Shown here: one piece after another, positions 1-8,064 of the stretch | How positions within the stretch are numbered: position 1 is the first letter of the stretch | Layout: each line of letters opens with the position of its first letter | Source: an uncultured Verrucomicrobiota bacterium | Lineage (GTDB): Bacteria; Verrucomicrobiota; Verrucomicrobiia; Chthoniobacterales; JACTMZ01 | Assembly: GCA_903953565.1 (NCBI GenBank) | Contig: CAJBKE010000062.1 | Location: 1-34,295, forward strand | Direction of reading: 5' to 3' | Length of the DNA: 34,295 bases | The notes under the pieces: generated by a model | Databases searched by the model: none | The model's input: the letters and a program-made list of their open reading frames with translations, nothing else | What the model was told of the DNA's origin: nothing | Translations under genes and position numbers: made by a program

Positions 1-169
1 CAGTCGGGCAAAATCTTATCCTGCCTTTTATCTTCTTCTATCCGTGGCTAAGTGCCTTTCCTCTTTTCGGATCGAGCTGTCCCCCCCCTCAAGGACTTCC
101 GAAATCACGCCTTGCCGGCCAGGCGGTCGCGCAGCGGGGCGCGCAGGCGCCGGCACAGCGGTCCAGCCC

Positions 170-267
170 TTTTGGAGTGCAGCGGCATGAAGCCGCTTTG
201 CCTCGGGCGGTTCAGCCTCGCGCTCCGAGAATGAAAAAAAGCGCCGTCATGCCGGCGCACTCCAAAA
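170..267. repeat. Palindromic element, family C (98 bp)
   Basis: The ends TTTTGGAGTGC (170-180) and GCACTCCAAAA (257-267) are an 11-bp perfect inverted repeat. Inside are two hairpins, AGCGGC/GCCGCT at 181-197 and GCGCCG/CGGCGC near 241-258. The architecture of outer arms enclosing smaller hairpins resembles the other repeat families in this window, but the sequence is different. Only one copy is visible here, so its status as a dispersed repeat is inferred from its shape. The right arm overlaps the rodA terminator. Confidence 0.5.
234..258 (-). terminator. Rho-independent terminator of rodA operon
   Basis: Read on the minus strand this is a GC-rich hairpin (GCGCCG - GCATGA loop - CGGCGC) followed by seven T residues. 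It lies about 20 nt after the rodA stop codon at the end of the six-gene minus-strand operon. It doubles as the right-hand hairpin of the family C palindrome. Confidence 0.65.
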
Positions 268-278
268 AACCGCAGCGC

Positions 279-1400
279 TCAGCGCGACCATCCCGCCGAA
301 CTGCCCCCGCCTCCGCGATGCACCCAGATGCTTTGCAGGATGCCGACGCTGAAGAGGACCGCCACGACGAAGGATCCGCCGTAGCTGACCAGCGGCAGAG
401 GCAGACCGGTGATCGGCGTCACGCCGATGGTCATGCCAATATTCATGAAAGTATGGGTGAAGATGAGGGTGGTCAGACCGACCCCGAGCAAACGCCCGAG
501 TTCGTCCTTCGATTTGAGCGAGACGTAAAGCCCCAGTCCCACGAAGGCGAGGAAGGCGAGGAGGATGAGCAGGCCCCCAATGAAGCCGTGCTGCTCGCCG
601 ATGACGGAAAAAATAAAGTCGTTGTGCACGATGGTGCTGGGGAGAAAACCCAGTTCGTTGAGCGTGTTCTCCGCCTTGAAGCCCTTGCCGTCCCATCCGC
701 CCGAACCGATGGCGGTGAGCGATTGATTGATCGTCCAACCCGCGCCCTGAGGGTCGAGTTCCGGGTCGAGGAAAGTGATGATGCGCTGCCGTTGGTAGGG
801 ACGCAGACCGAAGTTGACCATCAGCGGAATGATGGCCACAGCCAGCAAGATGAGAGTGAGCAGATAGCGCGCCGGAACCCGCGCCGCGTAGAGCATGGCG
901 AGCATGACCGGCAGCCAGACGAGCGACGAACCGAGGTCGGGTTCGGCGAGGATCATGGCACAGGGGATTCCAGTGATCGCGGCGCAGAGCGCAATGCGCA
1001 GCGGCGCCGGCATGTCATCGTATTCGGAAAGGAAAATGGCCATCAGCATGATGCCGGCAAGAATGGCGAGCTGCGACGGCTGGAAGCTCATCACGCCGAG
1101 ATCGAGCCAACTGCCGCTGCCGTAGACGGTCTTGCCGACAAGGTGCACCGCGACGAGGCCGAGCAAACCCGCGATGTAAATCGGCAGGGCCCCGCGCCGG
1201 ATCCAGTGGTAGTCGGTGAAGGCAACGCCGAGGCAAACGATGAGACCGATACCCAGCCAGACGAGTTGGCGGTTCCAAAAGTCCTGCTCGCGCATCCATG
1301 TCGCGCTGTAGATGGCAAAGATGCCGAAGAGACCGAGCGCGATGACCAAGCCGAACAACGGCCAGTTGAGCCCCGTGAATTTTCTCAACAGATAAGTCAT
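279..1400 (-). CDS. rodA: Rod-shape-determining protein RodA (SEDS glycosyltransferase)
   Basis: This 373-residue polytopic inner-membrane protein belongs to the FtsW/RodA/SpoVE (SEDS) family, which polymerises lipid II into glycan strands for lateral wall growth together with a class B penicillin-binding protein. About ten hydrophobic segments run through the sequence. The SEDS signature is clear: the VHNDFIFSVIGEQHGFIGG stretch carries the Asp (D261) that aligns with the essential E. coli RodA Asp, and the PITGLPLPLVSYGGS region near the C-terminus is typical. Length and lack of extra domains favour RodA over FtsW. The start is 9 nt after the upstream ABC ATPase stop, so it is the last gene of the operon. 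No PBP2 gene is present in the window. Confidence 0.92.
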   Translation of the reverse strand: MTYLLRKFTGLNWPLFGLVIALGLFGIFAIYSATWMREQDFWNRQLVWLGIGLIVCLGVAFTDYHWIRRGALPIYIAGLLGLVAVHLVGKTVYGSGSWLDLGVMSFQPSQLAILAGIMLMAIFLSEYDDMPAPLRIALCAAITGIPCAMILAEPDLGSSLVWLPVMLAMLYAARVPARYLLTLILLAVAIIPLMVNFGLRPYQRQRIITFLDPELDPQGAGWTINQSLTAIGSGGWDGKGFKAENTLNELGFLPSTIVHNDFIFSVIGEQHGFIGGLLILLAFLAFVGLGLYVSLKSKDELGRLLGVGLTTLIFTHTFMNIGMTIGVTPITGLPLPLVSYGGSFVVAVLFSVGILQSIWVHRGGGGSSAGWSR

Positions 1401-1409
1401 GTCGCGCGA

Positions 1410-2201
1410 TCAGGCCGCCAGCTTGGGCACGGCGGAAAGAAGTTTCTTGGTATAGTCATGCCGCGGATTCGCGTAGATCTCGCCGGCCGGTGCCGATTCG
1501 ACGATTTTGCCGTGGTGCATGACGATGACATGGTCGCTGACGTGCTCGACGACTGCAAGGTCATGCGCGATGAACAGGTAGGCAACACCCAGCTGTTCCT
1601 GCAAGTCCTGCAGCAGGTTGACGATCTGCGCCTGCACGCTCACGTCGAGGGCGCTGACCGGTTCGTCGCAGACGATGAATTTCGGTTTCACCGCCAAAGC
1701 GCGCGCGATGCCGATGCGCTGGCGCTGGCCGCCGCTGAATTCGTGCGGATAACGTCCCATGGCATCGGCGGGCAGCCCGACGAGTTTGAGAAGTTCCGCC
1801 ACGCGGTCGCGACGCTCGTCGCGGGTCATGGTGGGAAAATGGATTTCCAGCGGCTCGGCCAGGATGGCTCCGATGGTCATGCGCGGATTGAGCGAACCGA
1901 AGGGGTCCTGGAAAATCATCTGCAGATCCTTGCGCAGCGGACGGAATTCCGACTCGGGCAACGGAAGAATGTCGCGGCCCTCGTAAAGCACCTGACCCGA
2001 CGTCGCGGGCGTCAGCTTGAGCAAAGTGCGGCCGACCGTTGTCTTGCCGCTGCCGCTCTCACCGACAAGGCCGACCGTCTTGCCCGCCTCGATATCGAAA
2101 CTGACATCATCGACCGCCTTGATGTCGCCCGTCTGCCGGCGAAGCACGCCGCCATAGACGGGGAACCACGTGCGCAGGTTGCGGACGGAAAGCAGCGGCA
2201 T
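1410..2201 (-). CDS. OppF/DppF-like ABC transporter ATP-binding protein, orphan
   Basis: The protein has 263 residues and all ABC ATPase motifs: Walker [10 protein letters not shown] (about residues 47-55), signature [15 protein letters not shown], Walker [13 protein letters not shown], and the H-loop in [11 protein letters not shown]. The N-terminal [17 protein letters not shown] and the internal [17 protein letters not shown] are typical of the OppF/DppF class of oligopeptide or nickel importers. It is shorter than full OppF proteins (usually about 320 residues) and ends soon after the region where the C-terminal oligopeptide-binding extension would begin. No permease, binding protein or OppD partner is in the window, so the substrate is unknown. 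It sits between the PTS-like gene (47-nt gap) and rodA. Confidence 0.85.
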   Translation of the reverse strand: MPLLSVRNLRTWFPVYGGVLRRQTGDIKAVDDVSFDIEAGKTVGLVGESGSGKTTVGRTLLKLTPATSGQVLYEGRDILPLPESEFRPLRKDLQMIFQDPFGSLNPRMTIGAILAEPLEIHFPTMTRDERRDRVAELLKLVGLPADAMGRYPHEFSGGQRQRIGIARALAVKPKFIVCDEPVSALDVSVQAQIVNLLQDLQEQLGVAYLFIAHDLAVVEHVSDHVIVMHHGKIVESAPAGEIYANPRHDYTKKLLSAVPKLAA

Positions 2202-2248
2202 GGGCGAAATGTGCCCTCAGGCGCGCGCGCCCGCAAGAACCTCTTCGG

Positions 2249-2683
2249 TCAGGCGATCCACTCCTCGAGCGTGTCCGCAAAATCCTCCGCCGTGGCGGCA
2301 GAGGCGAGAGCGGCGACCTTCCGCTCGTCACGACACGTTCGGGCCAAAGCCCCGACTTTGCGCAAATACTGCTCGGTCATGGCCGAGGGGATGGCGAAGG
2401 CAAAAACAAAGCGCGGACCAGCAGGGCTGTTCCAGCGCAGGGCGGACAAAGCCATGTCCTTGACCGCGGCGCTGCGCCCGTGAACCAGAACCACACCGCC
2501 GCCGGAGCCTTCGAGGTCCATCACCTGTTTGGGACCGATCCAAGGACGGAACTCGTCCCATGATGTGATGCGCGGATCGTCGCGCAGCAGGGAAACTGCC
2601 GCTTCCACCGCGCTGTCGCGCGAATCCGCAGACACATCGAGCCGCACGCGCGCCGGATCGAGGAGACGTTTTTCCCCGCTCAT
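2249..2683 (-). CDS. PTS EIIA type-2-like (PtsN-like) protein
   Basis: This 144-residue protein resembles the fructose/mannitol EIIA (PTS_EIIA_2) fold. The central VVLVHGRS segment matches the phospho-histidine site (H68) that normally reads IPHAR, and the C-terminal half, with YLRKVGALARTCRDERKVAALASAATAEDFADTLEEW, matches the usual helical end. The family accepts phosphate from HPr/NPr, either for sugar transport or, as PtsN, for regulation. No EIIB, EIIC, HPr or EI gene is nearby, which favours a regulatory role. The start codon overlaps the nadK stop as ATGA, so the two are translationally coupled. The similarity is moderate and the retained histidine is the strongest argument. Confidence 0.6.
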   Translation of the reverse strand: MSGEKRLLDPARVRLDVSADSRDSAVEAAVSLLRDDPRITSWDEFRPWIGPKQVMDLEGSGGGVVLVHGRSAAVKDMALSALRWNSPAGPRFVFAFAIPSAMTEQYLRKVGALARTCRDERKVAALASAATAEDFADTLEEWIA

Positions 2684-3534
2684 ACGTTACTGCCGCTCCA
2701 CTTCAGCTTTTCCCGCAGCACGCCGCTGAAGGTGCGGCCGGGCAGCGTGGCCAGACGCAACTTCTCCTCGGCCCGCGAGACGCGCAGCACGTCGGCCGGT
2801 CCGAACTCGCGGATCTCCTGGCCGTCGACATTGACCGTGACGCCCAGACCCGGGCTGACCAGACGCAGTTCGAGTTGCGCGGTGTCGGCCACCACGGTGG
2901 AGCGGTTGGTCAGGACATGCGGACAAATCGGCGTGATGACCAGGCACGCGCTGTCGGGGAGGAGCAAGGGGCCGCCCGCCGACATGGAATAGGCGGTGGA
3001 TCCGGTCGGCGTAGCCACAATGAGACCGTCGGCGTGGTAAACCGACAACTCTTCACCGTCGATCCGCACCTCGACTTTGATCAGCTGCGAATGATGTCCG
3101 CGGCTGACCACCGCATCGTTCAAGCCGGTGAAAGTCTCCACAACGCGACCGTCGCGCTCGAGTTCGACCCGAAGAAGGGTGCGCGAGCTGAGTTTGAAAT
3201 CGCCGGCCGCGATGCTGTCGACCGCGCGCGACCAGTCTTCTCCGCTCACGCCGGTGAGGAATCCGAGCGAACCCACATTGATGCCGAAGATCGGGGGCGC
3301 GGCACCACGCATGCGGTGCAGCGCGCGCAGAATCGTGCCATCACCGCCCAGGACGATGAGAAGATCGCAAGACGCGGCAAGTTGAGGGTCATCCACGCCG
3401 GGACTGCCGGCCATGGCGGCGGTGCTCTTTTCCAACAAGACCTCGACACCTCGGGCGGCGAGCGCCTCGGCCAGCGAACGCACGAGGGCGGCGGATTGCG
3501 GTTTGTCCGTCCGGGCGAGGATTCCGGCTTTCAT
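2680..3534 (-). CDS. nadK: NAD kinase
   Basis: ATP/polyphosphate-dependent NAD kinase converts NAD+ to NADP+ in the cytoplasm. The 284-residue protein has the diagnostic GGDGT motif (residues 63-67, in LLIVLGGDGTILRAL), the GLNDAVVSRG segment and the conserved YHADGLIVATPTGSTAYSMSAGGP region that forms the NAD pocket. An in-frame ATG five codons upstream exists, but the ATG at 3534 overlaps the tlyA stop as ATGA and gives the normal N-terminus (MKAGILARTDKPQ), so I use it. The 3' end overlaps the PTS-like start in the same way. The tlyA-nadK neighbourhood is common in bacteria. Confidence 0.93.
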   Translation of the reverse strand: MKAGILARTDKPQSAALVRSLAEALAARGVEVLLEKSTAAMAGSPGVDDPQLAASCDLLIVLGGDGTILRALHRMRGAAPPIFGINVGSLGFLTGVSGEDWSRAVDSIAAGDFKLSSRTLLRVELERDGRVVETFTGLNDAVVSRGHHSQLIKVEVRIDGEELSVYHADGLIVATPTGSTAYSMSAGGPLLLPDSACLVITPICPHVLTNRSTVVADTAQLELRLVSPGLGVTVNVDGQEIREFGPADVLRVSRAEEKLRLATLPGRTFSGVLREKLKWSGSNV

Positions 3535-4259
3535 GGCTTGAGCAGGCAAAGGAATTCGCGGTTGCCCTCCGCTCCGGCGATGGGCGAATCAATCACCCCT
3601 CCCCACGACCATCCGAGGGACGCGGCAAAATCGCGGATTTTATCCACTGCTTTGAGGCGTGCATTGTCGTCGCGCACCACGCCACCGCGGCCCACTTCGG
3701 CGCGGGATAATTCAAACTGCGGCTTGATCAAGGCCACGATCATTCCGCCGTCACTAAGAACCCCCGCGGCCGGCGGCAAGACCAAAGTCAGGGAAATGAA
3801 ACTCACATCGGCCACGATCAGGCTGACTTTTTCCGGAAAATCACCCGACTGCAGGTGGCGTGCGTTGCAGTGTTCCATGACGACGACACGCGGATCGCTG
3901 CGGATTTTCCAATCGAGTTGCCCGTGGCCGACATCGAGGGCGTAGACCTTGACCGCGCCGTGCTGGAGCAGGCAGTCGGTGAAGCCTCCGGTCGAAGCGC
4001 CGACGTCGAGACAGACCCAACCCGAAGGATCGATCCCGAAGTGTACGAGCGCGGCCTCGAGTTTATGTCCGCCACGGCCGACATAGCGGTCTGCCTCGCG
4101 CACTTCGAGCGGAGCATCGTCGGCCACGGCAAGCGAAGGTTTGTCCAGGCGCGTGCCCGCGGAAAACACCGCGCCCGCCATGATGAGACGCTGCGCTTTT
4201 TCGCGCGAGGTGCACAGATCCCGCCGCACGAGCAGGACATCCAGCCGCTCCTTGGCCAT
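3531..4259 (-). CDS. tlyA: TlyA-family rRNA 2'-O-methyltransferase (S4 + FtsJ domains)
   Basis: The 242-residue protein has an N-terminal S4 RNA-binding domain (about residues 3-60, KERLDVLLVRRDLCTSREKAQRLIMAG) and an FtsJ-like SAM methyltransferase domain starting at VCLDVGASTGGFTDCLL (about 83-98). TlyA proteins methylate the ribose of specific cytidines in 16S and 23S rRNA; many are still labelled hemolysins. The chosen start at 4259 gives MAKERLDVLL, the usual family N-terminus; a longer open frame to 4325 would overlap the upstream gene. It follows the GYF gene by 7 nt and overlaps nadK by 4 nt. Confidence 0.9.
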   Translation of the reverse strand: MAKERLDVLLVRRDLCTSREKAQRLIMAGAVFSAGTRLDKPSLAVADDAPLEVREADRYVGRGGHKLEAALVHFGIDPSGWVCLDVGASTGGFTDCLLQHGAVKVYALDVGHGQLDWKIRSDPRVVVMEHCNARHLQSGDFPEKVSLIVADVSFISLTLVLPPAAGVLSDGGMIVALIKPQFELSRAEVGRGGVVRDDNARLKAVDKIRDFAASLGWSWGGVIDSPIAGAEGNREFLCLLKP

Positions 4260-4266
4260 GATGCGG

Positions 4267-4794
4267 TCAGTCCGCGCGCAATCCGGCCTCCTGCAACCGG
4301 CGCTCCAACTGCCGGATACGGGCATCGGTCATTTCGAGCTCGCGGCGCCGTTCCACGAGGAGGAGTTCCAGTTCGCGAATGCGCTGCTGCAGGTTCTGGC
4401 GGATGGTGCGGCGGCCGGGTTCGCCGGCGGCAATATCCTCCAAGGGCGGCGGTTGGCCTTGGAAAAATCCGGAATGGCGCAGAATGGTGTCCGCGCCCGT
4501 GCAACAATTGATCAGCACCGTGTCGGCATGGATTTCGCCGAGGCGAAGGAACTCCTGGACCGCTTCCTCCGTGGTCGGGCCATAGTAGGACTCTTCACCG
4601 AGCTGGATGAGGTAGTCCATGTGCAACTGCTGCAGCATGGGAGCCTTGACCCAATTGACCCGGTCGTCGCTGACCATGTCCTGCGGCGAGACCTGTGCGG
4701 CGCGCGCCCATTCCTTGAGCTTGGAAAAATCGACCGGACCGAAGACTTCGCCGTCTTCGTGCTTTTTCAAAAACCATTTTGCGGAATGCTCCAT
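4267..4794 (-). CDS. GYF_2-domain protein with C-terminal coiled coil
   Basis: The 175-residue protein begins with KWFLKKHEDGEVFGPVDFSKLKEWARAAQVSPQDMVSDDRVNWVKA, a GYF_2-like domain of the kind bacteria use for peptide or protein contacts. A second, shorter repeat-like stretch follows (LGEESYYGPTTEEAVQEFLRLGEI). The C-terminal third, from IRQNLQQRIRELELLLVERRRELE onward, is a charged heptad-type coiled coil. No signal peptide or membrane helix is seen. The open frame continues far upstream, but that part overlaps plus-strand genes; ATG at 4794 is chosen, with ATGs at 4806 and 4809 as alternatives. It is the first gene of the tlyA-nadK-rodA operon. Its precise job is unknown. Confidence 0.7.
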   Translation of the reverse strand: MEHSAKWFLKKHEDGEVFGPVDFSKLKEWARAAQVSPQDMVSDDRVNWVKAPMLQQLHMDYLIQLGEESYYGPTTEEAVQEFLRLGEIHADTVLINCCTGADTILRHSGFFQGQPPPLEDIAAGEPGRRTIRQNLQQRIRELELLLVERRRELEMTDARIRQLERRLQEAGLRAD

Positions 4795-4893
4795 CCCGAT
4801 ACGCATCATCTTCGCGTTGCCACCGCCGGGAAGCGAGCAAATCCCACGCGCCGCTTGCCTCGGGGCCACTGCTGCGTCATTATTGTGGATCAG

Positions 4894-5031
4894 ATGTTCA
4901 GGCTGACGCGCCAGGAACGCCGGCTCGTCGCTTTCATCCTGGCGGCTTTTCTTGCGGGGCTTGGAATCAAGCACTGGCGGGAGACGCGGGAGACAAAAGC
5001 GGCGGTGGCGGAATTGGCGCAGGATCCTTGA
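4894..5031 (+). CDS. 45-residue single-helix membrane peptide
   Basis: The peptide starts MFRLTRQERRLVAFILAAFL and has one hydrophobic helix (about residues 11-25) preceded by a basic segment and followed by a charged tail (HWRETRETKAAVAELAQDP). It ends 3 nt before the Minf_1886-type gene and is probably co-transcribed with it. The N-terminus resembles the membrane anchor that precedes ComEA-like helix-hairpin-helix domains, but no such domain follows. No ribosome binding site stands out. I do not recognise a function. Confidence 0.5.
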   Translation: MFRLTRQERRLVAFILAAFLAGLGIKHWRETRETKAAVAELAQDP

Positions 5032-5034
5032 CCC

Positions 5035-5472
5035 ATGCAAAAACCGGCTTTTCACGAAACTCTCGACCAAGTGGTCTCGCTCGATCCGCGCTACAGTCGC
5101 GAAGCCTACGGCTTCCTGCGCGAGGCGCTCGAGTTCACCCAGAAAAAACGCCGCAAGTCGCGCGCCGAATCGACCCACGTCTCGGCCAACGAACTCCTCG
5201 CCGGCTTCCGCGATTATTCGCTCCAGCAATTCGGTCCGATGGGACTCACCGTCCTCGAATACTGGGGCGTCCGCTCCACGGGTGACGTGGGCCGCATGGT
5301 TTTCAATCTCATCGAGGCCGGGGTCTTCGGTCGCGCCGACGATGACCGCATCGAGGATTTCGAAAATGGTTTCAGCTTCGAGGAAGCTTTCGTCGCGCCC
5401 TTCCGTCCGGTCGAAAAGAAAACCTCCCGCCGCGCCCCGCGTTCTCGCAAAGTCGCGCAGGAGGCCAACTGA
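5035..5472 (+). CDS. Minf_1886 family protein
   Basis: The 145-residue protein matches the conserved hypothetical family named after Methylacidiphilum infernorum Minf_1886, which I know mainly from Verrucomicrobia and Planctomycetes. Recognisable parts are the N-terminal AFHETLDQVVSLDPRYSREAYGFLREALEFTQKK, the HVSANELLAGFRDYSLQQFGPMGLTVLEYWGV core and the DVGRMVFNLIEAGVF segment. The C-terminus is basic and disordered (KKTSRRAPRSRKVAQ). It is soluble, with no catalytic motif I can name. It sits between the 45-aa membrane peptide and the M16 peptidase gene (26-nt gap). Confidence 0.8.
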   Translation: MQKPAFHETLDQVVSLDPRYSREAYGFLREALEFTQKKRRKSRAESTHVSANELLAGFRDYSLQQFGPMGLTVLEYWGVRSTGDVGRMVFNLIEAGVFGRADDDRIEDFENGFSFEEAFVAPFRPVEKKTSRRAPRSRKVAQEAN

Positions 5473-5498
5473 CGCGGCCGGCCCCGCGCCGACCCGCC

Positions 5499-8060
5499 AT
5501 GCAGAACCTCCTGCCCCATCCCGACGACCCCGCCGCCGCGGCGCTGGCCCGCGGCCGCACGCAAACCCGCGTGTTGCCCAATGGCTTCACTGTGCTGGTC
5601 GAGCCCGACCACTCCGCCCCGGTAGCCAGCGTGCAGGTCTGGGTGCAAAGCGGCAGCATCCATGAGGGATCATGGCTCGGCGCCGGATTGTCGCATCTGC
5701 TCGAGCACATGATTTTCAAGGGCACGGAAAAACGCGGACCGAACGAAATCGCCCGCGCCGTGCAGGAGGCGGGCGGCTATGTCAATGCCTACACCTCGTT
5801 CGACCGCACAGTTTACTGGATCGACGTGCCGGCGGACGGTGCGTCCACCGCCATGGAATTGCTCGCCGACGCGACTTTGCATTCGATCCTTCCCGCCGAG
5901 GAATTTTCCAAGGAACAGGAAGTCATCCGCCGCGAATTCGCCATGGGCTTCGACGATCCGAACCGCATGAGCACGGAGCTGATGCTTTCGACGGCTTTCA
6001 GCGCCAGTCCCTACCGGCATCCGATCATCGGTCACCTCGAAGTTTTCAACCGCCTGACCCGCGACGACCTCGCCGCTTACTACCGCGCGCGCTACACGCC
6101 GGAGAACATGTTCCTCGTCGTCACCGGCGATGTGGACCCCGCGCAGGTTTTCGCCGATGCGGAGAAAAATTTCGGGCCCGCATCCCGTCAGGCTCAGCCG
6201 CCGCTCTTCATCCCGCACGAACCCGCGCAACTCGGACGGCGCGAGGCGCACGAGGAATTCGAGACCGAGCTGACGCGTTGCTCCCTCGTCTGGCACATCC
6301 CGCCCGTCACCCACCCCGACACCGCGCCGCTCGACGTGCTCGCCACTGTCTTGGGCGGCGGACGCAGCACGCCTTTGCATCTTGAGCTGCGCGAGAAGAA
6401 GAACCTCGTTCACCACATCTCGGCTTATTCCTACATGGCCGGCGAGATGGGACTCTTCGGCATCGACTTCCTTTGCGAGCCGGACAAACGCACGGAAGCC
6501 GCGCAGGCCGTGCTGGAAATCGTCGATCGCTACTGCGGGCAAACCGCCACGCCCGCCGAGGTGACCAAGGCCCGCAAAAGCATCCTCGCCGATCAATTGA
6601 ACAATCTGTCGACCGCCCGCGGCCGCGCTTCCGACATCGGCGGCAGTTGGCTCCTCGCCCGCAATCCCGACCTCGGATCGGAATACCTCGGGCACATCGG
6701 ATGCGTCGAAGCCGCCGACCTGCAGCGCGTGGCCCGTCGCTACCTTACCGAATCGAAGGCCACCATCACCTCACTCAATCCGAAAGGTTCGCTCGATCTC
6801 GCCTCCCGGGCGGCCCGCGTCGCCGGAGCGCGAAAGATCGAAAAATTCACCCTGCCCAACGGCCTGCGTGTGCTGGTCTGCGCGGACCACAAACTGCCGC
6901 TGGTCAATCTCGTCGCCGTGTTTCGCGGAGGATTGCTGGCCGAGACCGCCGCAACCAACGGGGTCACCGCGCTGGCCGCACGCACTCTGATCAAAGGCAC
7001 GGAACGCCGCAGCGCCGAGCAACTCAACGACGAAATCGAGGCCGTCGGCGGACAGATCCGCGCCGACTCCGGCAACAACAGCTTCAGCGTTTCCGTCGAG
7101 GTGATGAAACCCGACCTCGGTCTGGGCATGGACATTTTGTCCGACGTGCTGGCGCACGCCGCGTTTCCGGAAGAAGAAATCGCGCGCGAAAAGGAAGACC
7201 AGATTGCTTCGATCAAAGCGGAGGACGAACAAATCACCACCGTGGCGAGGAATGCCATGCGGCGGGCCGTTTTCGGCGCTCACCCCTACGGTCTGCGTTC
7301 GAGCGGGACGGCGGAGTCGGTGGAATCGCTGACCCGCGAGCAGCTGCTCGCCTTCCGGGAGGAATGCGTCACCGCCAAGAACGGCGTGCTCGCCATCTTC
7401 GGCGATGTTTCGGTCAAGGAAGTGCGCTCCATGGCCGCGGAAATGTTCGGCGGACTGCGCGAGGGCAAGTTGCTCATGACCGATCCACCGGTCACACCAC
7501 CGCTCGGTGCCGCCGCGGAAATCGTGGTCAACGAACCCAAACAGCAGGCCGTTCTCATGGCCGGATTCCGCGGTGCGGATGCCTTGAGCGCGGACCGCGC
7601 GGCGTTGGAGTTGATCGATACGGCGAGCAGCGACATGGCCTCGCGCTTTTTCCACCGCATCCGCGAAGAGTTGGGATTGGCCTATTTTGTCGGCGCCGCG
7701 CAAATGATGGGCTTTGCCCCGGGCATCTTCACTTTCTACCTCGGCACCGATCCGGCCAAGGTCGATCTGGTGCGGAAAAATTTCGACGAGGAAATCGCGG
7801 CTCTGGCCGCCGAAGGTTTGACCAAAGCCGAACTGAGCCGGGCAAAAAAGAAACTCATCGGCAGCGAGGCCATCCGGAATCAATCCCTCGAGACTTTCGC
7901 CCACGTCGTCGCGGTGGACGAGCTTTACGGCCTCGGTGCAGAGCACCACGCCGAGCGGGCCGCGGAGATCAACGCAGTCACGCTGGAACAGGTGCGCGAG
8001 GTGGCGCGGAAGTATTTCCGCGATCCGTTCCGGGCGACGGTGCTGGTGACGCCGGCTTGA
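5499..8060 (+). CDS. M16 (pitrilysin/insulinase) family metallopeptidase, two tandem M16 units
   Basis: The 853-residue zinc peptidase contains two M16 halves. The N-terminal half carries the inverted zinc motif HLLEH (H66, E69, H70) in GLSHLLEHMIFKGTEKR and the third ligand Glu in EVIRREF (E146, 76 residues after H70). The second half begins near residue 448 (RKIEKFTLPNGLRVLVCADHKLPLVNLVAVFRGG) and lacks HxxEH, as expected for the inactive partner unit, but keeps the RIREELGLAYFVGA segment. No signal peptide is obvious, so the location is either cytoplasmic or periplasmic by an unrecognised route. Such proteins degrade peptides in a closed chamber. It is the last gene before repeat family B, whose left arm starts 4 nt after the stop. 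Confidence 0.92.
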   Translation: MQNLLPHPDDPAAAALARGRTQTRVLPNGFTVLVEPDHSAPVASVQVWVQSGSIHEGSWLGAGLSHLLEHMIFKGTEKRGPNEIARAVQEAGGYVNAYTSFDRTVYWIDVPADGASTAMELLADATLHSILPAEEFSKEQEVIRREFAMGFDDPNRMSTELMLSTAFSASPYRHPIIGHLEVFNRLTRDDLAAYYRARYTPENMFLVVTGDVDPAQVFADAEKNFGPASRQAQPPLFIPHEPAQLGRREAHEEFETELTRCSLVWHIPPVTHPDTAPLDVLATVLGGGRSTPLHLELREKKNLVHHISAYSYMAGEMGLFGIDFLCEPDKRTEAAQAVLEIVDRYCGQTATPAEVTKARKSILADQLNNLSTARGRASDIGGSWLLARNPDLGSEYLGHIGCVEAADLQRVARRYLTESKATITSLNPKGSLDLASRAARVAGARKIEKFTLPNGLRVLVCADHKLPLVNLVAVFRGGLLAETAATNGVTALAARTLIKGTERRSAEQLNDEIEAVGGQIRADSGNNSFSVSVEVMKPDLGLGMDILSDVLAHAAFPEEEIAREKEDQIASIKAEDEQITTVARNAMRRAVFGAHPYGLRSSGTAESVESLTREQLLAFREECVTAKNGVLAIFGDVSVKEVRSMAAEMFGGLREGKLLMTDPPVTPPLGAAAEIVVNEPKQQAVLMAGFRGADALSADRAALELIDTASSDMASRFFHRIREELGLAYFVGAAQMMGFAPGIFTFYLGTDPAKVDLVRKNFDEEIAALAAEGLTKAELSRAKKKLIGSEAIRNQSLETFAHVVAVDELYGLGAEHHAERAAEINAVTLEQVREVARKYFRDPFRATVLVTPA

Positions 8061-8064
8061 TGAA

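Larger units (their letters stand above)
1..278. other. Intergenic region downstream of rodA
   Basis: No credible gene is seen here. A short open frame at 52-234 on the plus strand has a low-complexity, Arg/Pro-rich translation, no ribosome binding site and overlaps a palindromic repeat, so I do not call it. The right half holds the inverted repeat at 170-267 and the rodA terminator. The first 60 bases are AT-richer than the rest and contain nothing I recognise. A gene lying to the left of the window cannot be excluded. Confidence 0.6.

Noticed and set aside
52-234. 60-codon plus-strand frame at the left edge
   Set aside because: It runs through the palindromic element, has no ribosome binding site and an Arg/Pro-rich, domain-free translation.
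177-2483. A 768-codon open frame on the plus strand
   Set aside because: It lies antisense to rodA, the ABC ATPase and the PTS-like gene, all of which have clear family motifs. Its translation is rich in Asp, Glu, Arg and His without any domain, as expected from the mirror frame of GC-rich genes.
2875-3945. A 356-codon plus-strand frame
   Set aside because: It is the antisense shadow of nadK and tlyA and has no recognisable domain.
4795-5229. N-terminal extension of the GYF_2 protein
   Set aside because: The extra 145 residues overlap the plus-strand membrane peptide and Minf_1886 gene and carry no similarity to the family; the GYF_2 domain starts right after the ATG at 4794.
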